Assembly (NCBI GenBank): GCA_900468285.1
Contig: UBTF01000005.1
Location: forward strand, 124,001-188,000
Direction of reading: 5' to 3'
DNA from: Hyphomicrobiales bacterium
GTDB taxonomy: Bacteria; Pseudomonadota; Alphaproteobacteria; Rhizobiales; Rhizobiaceae
Length of the DNA stretch: 64,000 nucleotides
The notes beneath the pieces are model-generated. The model did not search any database. It was not told where the DNA came from and saw only the letters and a list, made by a program, of their open reading frames with translations. Positions 8,579-16,378 of the stretch are shown piece by piece (within the stretch, counting starts at the first letter, position 1; the number at the start of each line of letters is the position of its first letter). Both the position numbers and the translations under genes were made by a program.

Positions 8579-8920
8579 CTATTTGCCGAGATATTGATCG
8601 TTCGTAACCTTGTCCATCCAGTCTACCGCCCGGCCGTCCTAGAATTTGTCGATGGCTATGTGGGACATGGCAGTCGTGGCCGTTGCGCCGTGCCAATGCT
8701 TCTCGCCGTGTGGAAACCAAACAACATCGCCCGGACGAAATCCTTCTATCGCCCACCTTCGCGCTGGACCAATCCAAGCACCGAGGTAACCGGCAAGGTT
8801 TGTCCAAGGGGATGAGTGTGCCATGCGGTACGCGCACCTGATTCTTGCCCGCATCGCGGACACCCCGTTAACCAAGCTGGAGCAACTGCTTCCTTGGAAT
8901 GGGATACCGCCGACCATCAA
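8579..8920 (-). pseudogene. Cupin-domain protein, decayed
   Basis: Minus-strand sequence encodes the unmistakable cupin block [20 protein letters not shown] followed by TTAMSHIAI, as in cupin proteins of the carboxymuconolactone-decarboxylase/mandelonitrile-lyase-like group. Directly after it an in-frame stop interrupts, and the rest of the usual tail (DGRAVDWMDKVTNDQYLGK) follows in the same frame to a stop at 8579. Upstream, the THPLGQTL strand is only readable in a different frame. One nonsense mutation and at least one frameshift therefore make this a pseudogene; the N-terminal part beyond 8920 could not be traced. Confidence 0.7.
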
Positions 8921-9062
8921 CGCTCAAGCGGCCTGACCTGCGGCCGTCACCGGAAGCTTACTACCGTTAAGGTGCCCGATGCGGTTCCACGATTTCGATC
9001 AAGCGCAACCACAGCGCTCTTCGCAACGCTCCCGCAATGGCCATAAACCTGGTTACGATCAC

Positions 9063-9758
9063 TCATATCAATTTCAGCTCCTTTGCCGCCGCCGTCGCTT
9101 GAGGGAGTGATACTACTCCTAGTGCTTCCTTCGCGTTTTGGATGACGAACCTAACACCTCCATAAGATAGCCCTTCCAGATCAGCTACGACCGAAATACT
9201 TTTTCCTTCAGCGATCCAACGAAGGCATCTGGCCTCTCTCGCATTCAGTCTCGCAGCCGTTGTTCGTGTCCGCACGTGCTCCAGGCGGGCATGAAGCTGC
9301 GCTACTGCTGTGGCCGCTAGCACTGGATCTGTATCGGAGACGTCTGGTCGCACTTCGGATGGAGAATACAGCGAGAAAATCACTTGATGGCCAAAGCCGG
9401 TAGCGATTGGTACGGTCACTCCGCTACGGATACCTAACTTTTTCGACACGCTGCGCATTGACTTGACCGGCTCAGTGGAATGTTTCAGTTGGTTCTCTTG
9501 TGACCAGGAATAGATCACGCGTCGCCGCCGTGCGTTTATGACTTCCGGGTCCTGGAGTATGCGTCGCTTACTCAGAAACGTTTCTTGCCAATCAGGAGGC
9601 AAATTCGTCTTGTAGTCGATGGTTTCGCCCTTGAGCCTGAGATAACAGAAGTACGAGAAGCCCCCTTCCGTGGTAAGTTGAACAATCCTTTCGCATATCT
9701 GATCTGCGGCGCCTGGCAGCGCTGTCACGTCGAGCAGCTTGGTGAACCACGCATTCAT
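9063..9758 (-). CDS. LuxR-family regulator with autoinducer-binding domain (LuxR solo)
   Basis: A 231-residue TraR/LuxR-like protein. The N-terminal autoinducer-binding domain keeps the invariant positions in TraR numbering: tryptophan 57, aspartate 70 and proline 71 (LQDPEV), tryptophan 85 and glycine 113; tyrosine 61 is replaced by phenylalanine. The C-terminal helix-turn-helix (about 168-227) has LNAREARCLRWIAEGKS and a degenerate second part. Such proteins bind acyl-homoserine lactones or other small molecules and then DNA. No luxI-type synthase is in the window; instead an alpha-oxoamine synthase gene lies 61 bases upstream on the same strand, suggesting a different ligand. Confidence 0.88.
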   Translation of the reverse strand: MNAWFTKLLDVTALPGAADQICERIVQLTTEGGFSYFCYLRLKGETIDYKTNLPPDWQETFLSKRRILQDPEVINARRRRVIYSWSQENQLKHSTEPVKSMRSVSKKLGIRSGVTVPIATGFGHQVIFSLYSPSEVRPDVSDTDPVLAATAVAQLHARLEHVRTRTTAARLNAREARCLRWIAEGKSISVVADLEGLSYGGVRFVIQNAKEALGVVSLPQATAAAKELKLI

Positions 9759-9819
9759 GCTATGGCTCTCCCGGGACGATTGAGTGATGTTTTCATGACG
9801 AGTGCCTTAAAGGGTAACA

Positions 9820-11043
9820 TCAGGACTTAGAGATAGCTTCGCAGAGCCGTCGAACGTCCGCTCCGTCGTGGGACGCGGTAAGGCAAACCCGAACGCCTGC
9901 CCGTCCCTTAGCAACTGTCGGAAAGAATATTGCCGAGGTGTAGAACCCATCATCCAGCATCTGCCGTACGACGGACACGGCTCGATCTTCCGACCCCAGA
10001 TGGATCGTTCGAATAGGGAGCAATGCGCCGCTTTGCTGCGTCTGGATTAGATCGTCGAATATTGCGAGATTGGCTTGCAGGACAGCTTGTCGATGGGCCA
10101 ACACATCCGTGTGGTGAAGCTGAGCCGAGGCATTCGCAGCGCCAATCGCTGCGACATTGAGCGAGGCGGAAAAAGCATGTGCTACCGAGTATCGCCGGAA
10201 CAGCTCTTCCTGCCGAGCTGTCGAGAGCATTAGAAGCCCTCCCGAAGCGCCAAAACCTTTGCCCAGAGACGCCGCTATGATTGTCCGTTCGTGCAGTCGT
10301 CCTGCCAACTGCGAGCGCGCAAACCCCTCACCCGTCTTGCCCCAAATTGAAACTCCATGGGCATCGTCGATATAGAGGAAAAGGCCATATCGCTCTTGGA
10401 GTGTCCTCAGCTCAGCAATCGGAGCGCTACCGCCCATCGAGTAAACGCCGTCGCAGATGTAAGCCACCGCCTCGTTTGCACGACATAAGTCTTCAAGCGC
10501 GTTCATATCATTGTGAGGGATTGTTTCCACGCGTGTTTCGAGCGCTAGAGTACCTTTGTGAAAGGCGAGCGTTGCGTGAGCGTGACGGTCGAACACCATG
10601 AGCGGTTTCCTCCCCGACGTGAGGTGTCCCGACGCAATGATTGGTAAAGCTCCCATGTTGGCCGCAAGCACAGTGGTGTACGTGACAACGCGCGCTTGAA
10701 AAAGACTGGAGAGTCGTTCTTCCAGATCAGCAAGGATAGCAAAATTAAGCCGGGTTCGAGCGCAAGACCAGTGCAGAGTGCCGTACTTCTTCAGGGCGTC
10801 GATAGCACCTTCGATAATGGCTGGATGATTGTCCAGGCCAAGATATGAGCATCTTACAAAATCGATCACCCTGCGCACCGACTGGCCATCGTAAATTATG
10901 TTCACAGCACGACCTTCACCGGGGGTGGCATAGAGTGCCATCAGGCCCTGATTGTGAGCTGCTGAGAAATAGCTTTGCGCATGATTGATGAGATCTCGGG
11001 TATTGCGTTTGGGGTGATCGGACTTCTTTAGATCTGTCATCAT
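9820..11043 (-). CDS. PLP-dependent alpha-oxoamine synthase (class II aminotransferase fold)
   Basis: A 407-residue enzyme of the 5-aminolevulinate synthase/KBL/BioF/CqsA superfamily, which condense an amino acid with an acyl-CoA (or acyl-ACP) to an aminoketone. The start is the tandem ATGATG at 11038-11043, fixed by a near-perfect GGAGGAG seven bases upstream; a longer frame to 11070 lacks this. PLP-contacting residues are visible: histidine in FDRHAH (about 154), aspartate 227 and histidine 229 in DDAHG, and lysine 262 in ASLGKGFGASGG. It is not obviously ALAS, BioF or KBL by sequence flavour. The LuxR gene follows by 61 bases, so the product may be, or be made into, a signal; that is inference. 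Confidence 0.88.
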   Translation of the reverse strand: MMTDLKKSDHPKRNTRDLINHAQSYFSAAHNQGLMALYATPGEGRAVNIIYDGQSVRRVIDFVRCSYLGLDNHPAIIEGAIDALKKYGTLHWSCARTRLNFAILADLEERLSSLFQARVVTYTTVLAANMGALPIIASGHLTSGRKPLMVFDRHAHATLAFHKGTLALETRVETIPHNDMNALEDLCRANEAVAYICDGVYSMGGSAPIAELRTLQERYGLFLYIDDAHGVSIWGKTGEGFARSQLAGRLHERTIIAASLGKGFGASGGLLMLSTARQEELFRRYSVAHAFSASLNVAAIGAANASAQLHHTDVLAHRQAVLQANLAIFDDLIQTQQSGALLPIRTIHLGSEDRAVSVVRQMLDDGFYTSAIFFPTVAKGRAGVRVCLTASHDGADVRRLCEAISKS

Positions 11044-11136
11044 CGGTTGGCTCCTCCGCAAATTTAACATGCTGAGGAGCTTCGGCTAAAATCGACGTCG
11101 TTCAACGAACGGCATCGGAATTTTAAATGAAACCTT

Positions 11137-11146
11137 TGCGACGCCA
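11137..11146. promoter_or_regulatory. TGTGACRYCA-like site upstream of alpha-oxoamine synthase
   Basis: TGCGACGCCA, followed by GATTTT, lies about 90 bases before the synthase start. It differs by one base from the clear copy at 20293 (TGTGACGCCA). This is the weakest of six related sites and is listed because of its promoter position. Confidence 0.3.
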
Positions 11147-11150
11147 GATT

Positions 11151-11891
11151 TTATATTTCGGTCGATGGCCGACCCCCTTCGAGCATATCGAGCTCGATAG
11201 CGTAGCCGCTGGTTCTGGCTGTCCGGATGACATTTCTACCAATGGCAGTGTGAAGTTGTCGTCTAAGTCGACCGACATGTACATCCACCGTCCGTAACTG
11301 CACGTAGACTTCGGGTGGCCAAGCGTTTTCGATCAGATCTTTTCTGCTGAACACTCTGCCTGGGTCGGTCAGCAGGTGCGACAGGATTTTAAATTCGGTT
11401 GGACCGAGATGCAGTGACTTACCGTAAACAATTGCCTGTTTTCGGCTGTGGTCAACCTCGATTGGCCCCAGGTGAGATGCTTCACTCATTGCCGATCGAT
11501 CGCCTTGGTCTCCAAGGGGGTGATTTAGGCTTTTCAGGAAAGCTACGAGATGTGGCGGCCAAAAGGGCCGGATAAGGCACTGATCCGCACCCTCCCTCAT
11601 CAGCGACATATAGAGTTCAGTGTTTCCATTGGGGATTGCAGCAAGAAGCGGCAGAGTTCTGCTGGCATCCCTGGACTTGACCAACCGACAAACGCTGACT
11701 GCATCGTCCACCTCCGCGTCCAAGACGATGCCTGCAACGCAGCAGACCGACAATTTTTCTTCCAGATCTTTTCGATTGCACAGAAGAGCGCTGAAGCCCG
11801 CGCCGTTGAGAATATGTTTCAGGATGGCGAAATAGTCCGGATTGTTTGTGTAGACGGCTATCCTCAACCACTCAGTCGTGTTCTCGGCCAT
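11151..11891 (-). CDS. PhoB/OmpR-like winged-helix regulator with atypical receiver domain
   Basis: About 246 residues from ATG 11889-11891, which has GAGGAG just upstream on the minus strand; a longer frame to 11924 would run into a putative operator. The N-terminal receiver-like domain keeps the phosphoacceptor aspartate region (IVLDAE) but lacks the usual acidic pair (YTNNPD instead of DD) and has arginine in place of the conserved lysine (LIRPFW). The C-terminal effector is a full winged helix: LGPTEFKILSHLL, RKDLIENAWP and the RTVDVHVGRLRRQL recognition helix. No histidine kinase is nearby. Phosphorylation may be lost and ligand-independent or alternative control is likely. A related protein is at 14918-15577. 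Confidence 0.85.
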   Translation of the reverse strand: MAENTTEWLRIAVYTNNPDYFAILKHILNGAGFSALLCNRKDLEEKLSVCCVAGIVLDAEVDDAVSVCRLVKSRDASRTLPLLAAIPNGNTELYMSLMREGADQCLIRPFWPPHLVAFLKSLNHPLGDQGDRSAMSEASHLGPIEVDHSRKQAIVYGKSLHLGPTEFKILSHLLTDPGRVFSRKDLIENAWPPEVYVQLRTVDVHVGRLRRQLHTAIGRNVIRTARTSGYAIELDMLEGGRPSTEI

Positions 11892-11928
11892 GATCTCCTC
11901 GCAAGCATTACCCATGCGCATCATTTTT

Positions 11929-11938
11929 TGATGTCACA
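11929..11938. promoter_or_regulatory. TGTGACRYCA site before the PhoB-like gene
   Basis: Reads TGATGTCACA within TTTTGATGTCACAAAAT, the inverse orientation of the motif. It lies directly upstream of the minus-strand regulator gene and faces a second copy at 12034-12043, so the divergent gap carries an inverted pair. Confidence 0.5.
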
Positions 11939-12033
11939 AAATATTCGAGAATATCGCTTATTCCATTTACAGAACGATTTTAACTACCAGAAATCATCTG
12001 AAAATTTGAATTTGGTTGAGATTCCCACAAATT

Positions 12034-12043
12034 TGTGACATCA
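12034..12043. promoter_or_regulatory. TGTGACRYCA site in the divergent gap before the 72-residue gene
   Basis: TGTGACATCA inside ATTTGTGACATCAAAAT, the mirror image of the site at 11929-11938 about 105 bases away. Flanking A/T runs are the same in both copies. Confidence 0.5.
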
Positions 12044-12200
12044 AAATCTGCGTCAGCTTACGCGGTGTGTCACTTATCAAATGTTTGAAGTCACGGTGCG
12101 GGGAGCCAAGGGGCGAAAATACAGCAATTGCCTGTATCTCATTTATGAGCCAAAACGCCCGGCTCCATCCTAAATCCTGCGTCTGGGCGTAGGAGGCACA

Positions 12201-12419
12201 ATGACATATTCGAGCTACACGGTGAGACATTCACGCGGTCCCCGCTATCGAGTGAACGATGCGCGTCTCAACTCAGCGGCTGACTTCGTTCGGTGCGTGT
12301 TCGGCGAGCAGGCAGCCACAGCTGTTGCGTTTTGCGCCCTGGATGCACGCCTTGAAGGTGACGCAGAAGAATTCAGTTTCTGGACCGCCGTATTCAAGAA
12401 GCTCACGACGATCAACTAG
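12201..12419 (+). CDS. Small hypothetical protein (72 aa)
   Basis: A 72-residue frame starting MTYSSYTVRHSRGPRYRVND and ending in an amphipathic segment EFSFWTAVFKKLTTIN. Its ATG is preceded by AGGAGG four to five bases away, a nearly ideal ribosome site, which is the main reason to believe it. No family recognised; there is no signal peptide or membrane span. It lies downstream of a TGTGACRYCA site shared with the neighbouring regulator gene and so may belong to the same regulon. Function cannot be inferred. Confidence 0.6.
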   Translation: MTYSSYTVRHSRGPRYRVNDARLNSAADFVRCVFGEQAATAVAFCALDARLEGDAEEFSFWTAVFKKLTTIN

Positions 12420-12487
12420 GCTTAGGTGGCAAATTCCTGAGTTCTTGATCAAGGCTATATGATGATGCGACCCTTCGCTGCTGTTCG

Positions 12488-12511
12488 CTAGGCTCTATTG
12501 ACAAAGTTTTG
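12488..12511 (+). repeat. IS5-like terminal inverted repeat, left
   Basis: CTAGGCTCTATTGACAAAGT matches the reverse complement of 14715-14738 at 18 of the first 20 bases. The right copy overlaps the end of a degraded IS5-family transposase gene, so this is the opposite end of the same or a related insertion sequence. CTAG at both ends fits the YTAR target preference known for IS5-group elements. Confidence 0.65.
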
Positions 12512-12629
12512 TCCCATCTCCGTGCGGACGCTTTGTCGAAACTCCTGCCGCTGGCCTTTGACCACTCGTGGAGTGGCAGGATTGTCCGAAATCCTTCCGC
12601 TCCGCGTTGTGTTGTTATCTCCGCTAATC

Positions 12630-13253
12630 TTAGACAAGCCGACCTTCATTTTGCGGTGAAACGTCGGTTGTGCCTTCGTTGTCAGAGGCATCGCTTTCGA
12701 TCACCAACCGTCTCCGGAAACGGTCGATAGCCCGTTGAAAAACGGCCGGATCGTCCATTGCCCGAGAAAGTACGATTGCTCCCTGTATGGCAAGAACTGC
12801 CTCTTCCGCGAGGAGGCGCGATTGATCGGCTTCACGGCCCTGCCGAATAAGCGCTGACTGCAATGCGTCCACCCAAGCTACGAAATAACCTCGGATGGCT
12901 TGCGCGAAGAGGTCACGCGTATTGGCCACTGCCAAGGCGCCGACGAGGCAAACGCGCCTGCCGGACTTGAAATATTGGTCCGTCGAGGCGAGCATCGCAC
13001 AGATGGCGCCATTAACATCGCTCTCGTTACGCAACGGGGAATATACGGCATCCTCGAACCATTGGCCAATTTCGCCGAGAACGGCCCGCACCATCTCTTC
13101 TTTTCCGTTCGGAAAGAAGTGGTAGAGGCTGCCCTTGCCGAGACCAGTAGCCTTGCCGATCAAGGCAAGGCTTGCGCCTTCGTAGCCATGTTCGCGGAAA
13201 ACTTCGGCCAACGGGGCTATGACGTCGGCTCTTTCAGCGACAATGCGGGCCAT
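12630..13253 (-). CDS. TetR/AcrR-family transcriptional repressor
   Basis: A 207-residue TetR-family protein. The N-terminal helix-turn-helix is clear: IAPLAEVFREHGYEGASLAL then IGKATGLGKGSLYHFFPNGKEEM (about residues 12-52). The C-terminal ligand domain resembles the LmrA/YxaF-like branch. Such repressors bind palindromes and are released by small hydrophobic ligands. It starts two bases after the stop of the NTF2-like gene upstream, so the two form an operon. The 37-base double palindrome at 13748-13784, just before the first gene, is its probable operator. The whole unit sits inside a segment with IS5-like inverted ends. Confidence 0.9.
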   Translation of the reverse strand: MARIVAERADVIAPLAEVFREHGYEGASLALIGKATGLGKGSLYHFFPNGKEEMVRAVLGEIGQWFEDAVYSPLRNESDVNGAICAMLASTDQYFKSGRRVCLVGALAVANTRDLFAQAIRGYFVAWVDALQSALIRQGREADQSRLLAEEAVLAIQGAIVLSRAMDDPAVFQRAIDRFRRRLVIESDASDNEGTTDVSPQNEGRLV

Positions 13254-13255
13254 GA

Positions 13256-13720
13256 TTAGAGGCCCAGATCGCTGAGGCTGGAGTGATCATCCGGCCGACG
13301 GCCAAGAGGCCAGTGGAACAGACGATCGCTTTCAGCAATAGGCATTTCATTGATGCTCGCGTGTCTATGCGCCATGAGACCGTCCTCTGCGAATTCCCAG
13401 TTCTCGTTACCATATGCGCGGTACCAGCGGCCGCCATCGTCGCGATATTCATACGCGTAGCGTACCGCGATGCGGTTATCGGTGAAAGCCCAAAGCTCCT
13501 TTATGAGGCGGTATTCGTGCTCCTTGTTCCACTTACGTATCAGAAATGCCTGAGCTTCTTCGCGATTGCTGGCGAACTCGACGCGGTTCCGCCAGCGGGT
13601 GTCGAGCGTATACGCCAGAGCGACTTTGGCCGCGTCTCGAGTGTTCCAGCCGTCTTCGGCCAGCCGAACCTTTTCGATGGCGGTTTCGCGAGTGAAAGGG
13701 GGAAGTGGGGGACGTGACAT
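13256..13720 (-). CDS. NTF2-like protein (DUF1348 family)
   Basis: A 154-residue SnoaL/NTF2-fold protein of the DUF1348 type: [21 protein letters not shown] at the start, then TRWRNRVEF, the [16 protein letters not shown] core and [20 protein letters not shown]. These small cone-shaped alpha+beta proteins bind hydrophobic molecules or catalyse isomerisation or hydrolysis; no firm reaction is known for this branch. Length is typical and all family motifs are present. It is the first gene of a two-gene unit with the TetR repressor (two-base gap), and is presumably what that repressor controls, together with itself. Confidence 0.9.
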   Translation of the reverse strand: MSRPPLPPFTRETAIEKVRLAEDGWNTRDAAKVALAYTLDTRWRNRVEFASNREEAQAFLIRKWNKEHEYRLIKELWAFTDNRIAVRYAYEYRDDGGRWYRAYGNENWEFAEDGLMAHRHASINEMPIAESDRLFHWPLGRRPDDHSSLSDLGL

Positions 13721-13747
13721 CTTCAGTTCCTTGTCTAGTTGCGGCTT

Positions 13748-13784
13748 TTGTACCGATTGGTACCATGTTTACCGATCGGTACAA
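13748..13784. promoter_or_regulatory. Double palindromic operator for the TetR repressor
   Basis: Two imperfect palindromes, GTACCGATTGGTAC (13750-13763) and TACCGATCGGTA (13770-13781), sit within a larger inverted repeat beginning TTGTACCGAT and ending ATCGGTACAA. The block lies 28 bases upstream of the NTF2-like gene start. Position and symmetry match a TetR-family autoregulatory operator. Confidence 0.75.
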
Positions 13785-14012
13785 TCACGCATGACCGTAC
13801 CGTTGTCAAGCGGCACTTCCGTCTGGCTGTTTGAGATCGATTTGGAGCGGCACGTGGTAGACTCGTTGGCGGACGCTGCCCGACCAGGCCGGAGCGTTCT
13901 CACTCTAGTGCGATCGCGAGTGAGGCCGTACGCAACAGGGTATTTCTTGAAGACGGAGTAAATCCGGCCCAAGTCCTGTTACACAAGCTGATTCCCAAAT
14001 AAGCGGAAGCGT

Positions 14013-14738
14013 GATTCAAGGGCTTTGCCGGCGGAGCGTGGTAGAAAGTCCCGGCTCGCGCATGACAATCGACGATATCTGAACGGCATACTACATGTTC
14101 TGCGGGTCGGCGGCCCAGGCGCGACATGCATGAGCGCTACGGAAAGTGGAATTCCGTCTATGTGCGCTTCCGCCGCTGGTCGGAACAAGGGGTGTGGGAT
14201 GCACTGCTTGAAACGCTGGTCGATGACCGGCAGCACATGATCGACAGCACCTTAGTTCGCGGCCACTCTCAGGCTGCGGGCGCTGAAGGGGACTTTTAAG
14301 GAAGCTTTTGGTCGATCACGTGGCGTCTTTTCGACGAAAATCCACGCCCGCGCAGACGGTCAGGGACGCTCTCTCGGCTCCATCCTGACAGGCGGAGAGG
14401 CTTCCGACCACAATGCTGTTTCTGACCTGCTGGCGATACCAGTCGGCAAGCCGAGGCTGTTACTCGCTGACAAGGGCTACGATGGTGATTTTCTGCGCGA
14501 GGAACTCCTGATCCATGGGATCAGACCAGTCATTCCGCCGAGGGCCAACCGGAAGACCCCGCCTGTCTGCGACTTCAGGGTTTACGAGGACAGGAACCGC
14601 ATCGAGCGGATGTTCAATCGCCTCAAGCAATTCCGTCGCGTTGCGACCCGATACGACAAGACACGAACATCCTTCTCAGCATTCCTTGCCCTGGCCGCCG
14701 CAAAGATATGGCTGCCATACTTTGTCAACAGGGCCTAG
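14013..14738 (+). pseudogene. IS5-family transposase, multiply frameshifted
   Basis: Pieces of one IS5-family (IS427-like) transposase can be read in successive frames: AHDNRRYLNGILHVLRVGG, then RDMHERYGKWNSVYVRFRRW and HMIDSTLVRGHSQAAGA, then after another shift TKIHARADGQGRSLGSILTG, LLLADKGYDGDFLREELL, the R-x-RIERMFNRLKQFRRVATRYD signature and a stop at 14736-14738. The last stretch contains the ADKGYD aspartate and the catalytic glutamate of the DDE triad. At least two frameshifts make it non-functional. The stop codon overlaps the right terminal inverted repeat. Confidence 0.85.
14715..14738 (-). repeat. IS5-like terminal inverted repeat, right
   Basis: Read on the minus strand this end is CTAGGCCCTGTTGACAAAGT, pairing with the left end at 12488-12511 with two mismatches in twenty bases. 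It marks the right end of the insertion sequence whose transposase remnant ends here. Confidence 0.7.
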
Positions 14739-14917
14739 AAGACTCAAACTTGTAGAGTTTAGCTCCGCGGCAGCGTTCACTGCCCATCAAGACGTGAGGC
14801 ACGCTGGCGAACTGCGTGAAATAACTATCCACTCGATGACCGCATCGGGCATACGCACGGGCGTAGTCAACTTATCGTATGACGGATATCGTACTGAACA
14901 ACTTTCGAGCAATGGCA

Positions 14918-15577
14918 TTATTCGAGGACATAGCCCTCTCCACGAATGGTCCTGATCAAGTCGCTGCCACCTGAGCACAGCTTGTGCCTTATCCGACCAA
15001 TGTGAATATCTACAGTCCGGGGCTCGACGTTCGCCCCCGCGGGCCAGCAGGCGTCAATAAGATCTTCACGGCTGACGACGCGGTCGACGTTTTCCGCGAG
15101 ATGCTGCAGGAGCCGGAAATGAAGTGGAGAAAGTTCAATCCGAGAACTGCCGCGCTTCACCCGTCTTGCCGCAACATCTATCTGGACATCAGCAAAGCGA
15201 ATTATTTCTGAGCCGCGTGGGTCACCACGTTCAACTTCGTCACTGCGCAAAAAATCCAAAAGTTCTTGCGGTTCGAAAGGGCGTTTGATCACAAAGTCGA
15301 AGAGTTGATTTGCATCATAAGCCAAGCGCTCTTCGGCAAACGGAAAAGCGACCAAGTCCAAATGTGTGCGATGAACTTGAAGCCGATTTGCTGCGGCTAT
15401 GAGAGTACATGCAGGGAGTGCCAGTATGGCTGCTCCCTTACATGCCATCGTCTCAGTCTTGGCGACTATCCCGTCGATGCTTGAGGCAATTTCTACCGTA
15501 TGCTCTGCCTGCTGAAGCACGTATCGGAGTATGAGGTAAAGTTCAGGGTCGGTGGTGTGAACGATGATAGGACGCAT
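14918..15577 (-). CDS. PhoB-like winged-helix regulator with degenerate receiver
   Basis: About 219 residues from the ATG at 15575-15577 (MRPIIVHTTD); five extra residues are possible upstream. The receiver-like domain has lost its phosphoacceptor: the strand that should end in aspartate reads AAILALPA, although the lysine of IKRPF is kept. The C-terminal winged helix is intact (LSPLHFRLLQHLAENVDRVVS, REDLIDACWP, RTVDIHIGRIRHKL, EGYVLE). It resembles the protein at 11151-11891 in layout and in the DNA-binding segment, so the two are probably paralogues. It lies directly downstream of the SDR-ThDP-aminotransferase operon on the same strand and could be its last gene. Confidence 0.85.
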   Translation of the reverse strand: MRPIIVHTTDPELYLILRYVLQQAEHTVEIASSIDGIVAKTETMACKGAAILALPACTLIAAANRLQVHRTHLDLVAFPFAEERLAYDANQLFDFVIKRPFEPQELLDFLRSDEVERGDPRGSEIIRFADVQIDVAARRVKRGSSRIELSPLHFRLLQHLAENVDRVVSREDLIDACWPAGANVEPRTVDIHIGRIRHKLCSGGSDLIRTIRGEGYVLE

Positions 15578-15598
15578 TCTCGCTGCTCCCATTAGGCC

Positions 15599-16378
15599 TC
15601 AGGTTGGTACAAACTCGCCGCCGTTAACGTCCAGAATCGCCCCGTTTATGAAGCTTGCCTCTTCCGAAACTAGAAAAGCAACTGCAGCGGAAACGTCTTC
15701 CGTCACTCCCAATCGACCTGTAGGGATACGTTTCATCGCTTCAATATTTATGGGGCTGATTGGCGATCCGGACATCGGAGTCATGATACGGCCAGGAGCG
15801 ACCACGTTTACGGTGACGCCTGCGCTCGCAAATTCGCTGACTAGAGCCCTTGCAAGTCCGCCTAGTCCCGCTTTTGAAACCGCATAAGCGACGCCAGCGA
15901 CTCGAGGACGGGTGCGAGCTGCAAGCGAACCAATCAGCACGATTCGACCGAAGCCTTTACTCGCCATCGCCCCAATCGTCGCTTGCGCGCACAGAAACGC
16001 TCCAGTCAAGTTCGTGGCAATGACCTCATCCCATTCGCTGACGTGTACGTCCCCAAACCTTCTTGCACTGCCATTCGCATCTTTCGGGGAGATGCCGACA
16101 CAGTAGACCATTGTGTCTGCACTTCCCCAAACTGTGCCGACCGTCTGGCAAAAAAGGGTGACCTCCCGCGGGGCTTTGACATCCACTTTCCCGATCAGCG
16201 CCCTGCCTGAGGCAAGCGCTTCGCCCAAAGTGGAGCGCGCCGCTTGCGACGCGCTCTCCGTATGGCCAAATGCGGCTACCCTGTAGCCAAGATCGAGAAG
16301 TCGTTGGACGACCGACAGACCGATTCCTGACGTGCCACCAGCGACAATTGCCGTCCTTCTCTCCCGGGGTTCGATCAT
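15599..16378 (-). CDS. SDR family oxidoreductase
   Basis: A 259-residue short-chain dehydrogenase. GGTSGIG after the first strand binds the dinucleotide, catalytic serine is in LIGSLAA and the tyrosine-lysine pair is in YAVSKAG; the C-terminus ends in FINGAILDVNGG. The substitution of VYCVG for the usual NNAG block is slightly unusual. It overlaps the ThDP-enzyme gene upstream by four bases (ATGA), so the two are translationally coupled. In this operon it probably reduces or oxidises a carbonyl intermediate made by the ThDP enzyme or the aminotransferase; the exact substrate cannot be read. Confidence 0.92.
   Translation of the reverse strand: MIEPRERRTAIVAGGTSGIGLSVVQRLLDLGYRVAAFGHTESASQAARSTLGEALASGRALIGKVDVKAPREVTLFCQTVGTVWGSADTMVYCVGISPKDANGSARRFGDVHVSEWDEVIATNLTGAFLCAQATIGAMASKGFGRIVLIGSLAARTRPRVAGVAYAVSKAGLGGLARALVSEFASAGVTVNVVAPGRIMTPMSGSPISPINIEAMKRIPTGRLGVTEDVSAAVAFLVSEEASFINGAILDVNGGEFVPT

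Noticed and set aside
8816..9046. A 76-codon plus-strand frame beside the cupin pseudogene
   Set aside because: No motif or ribosome site and it is opposite decayed cupin sequence for part of its length.
9820..11043. Naming the alpha-oxoamine synthase cqsA
   Set aside because: Only superfamily motifs are visible; no CqsS sensor kinase or other evidence of that specific pathway exists here.
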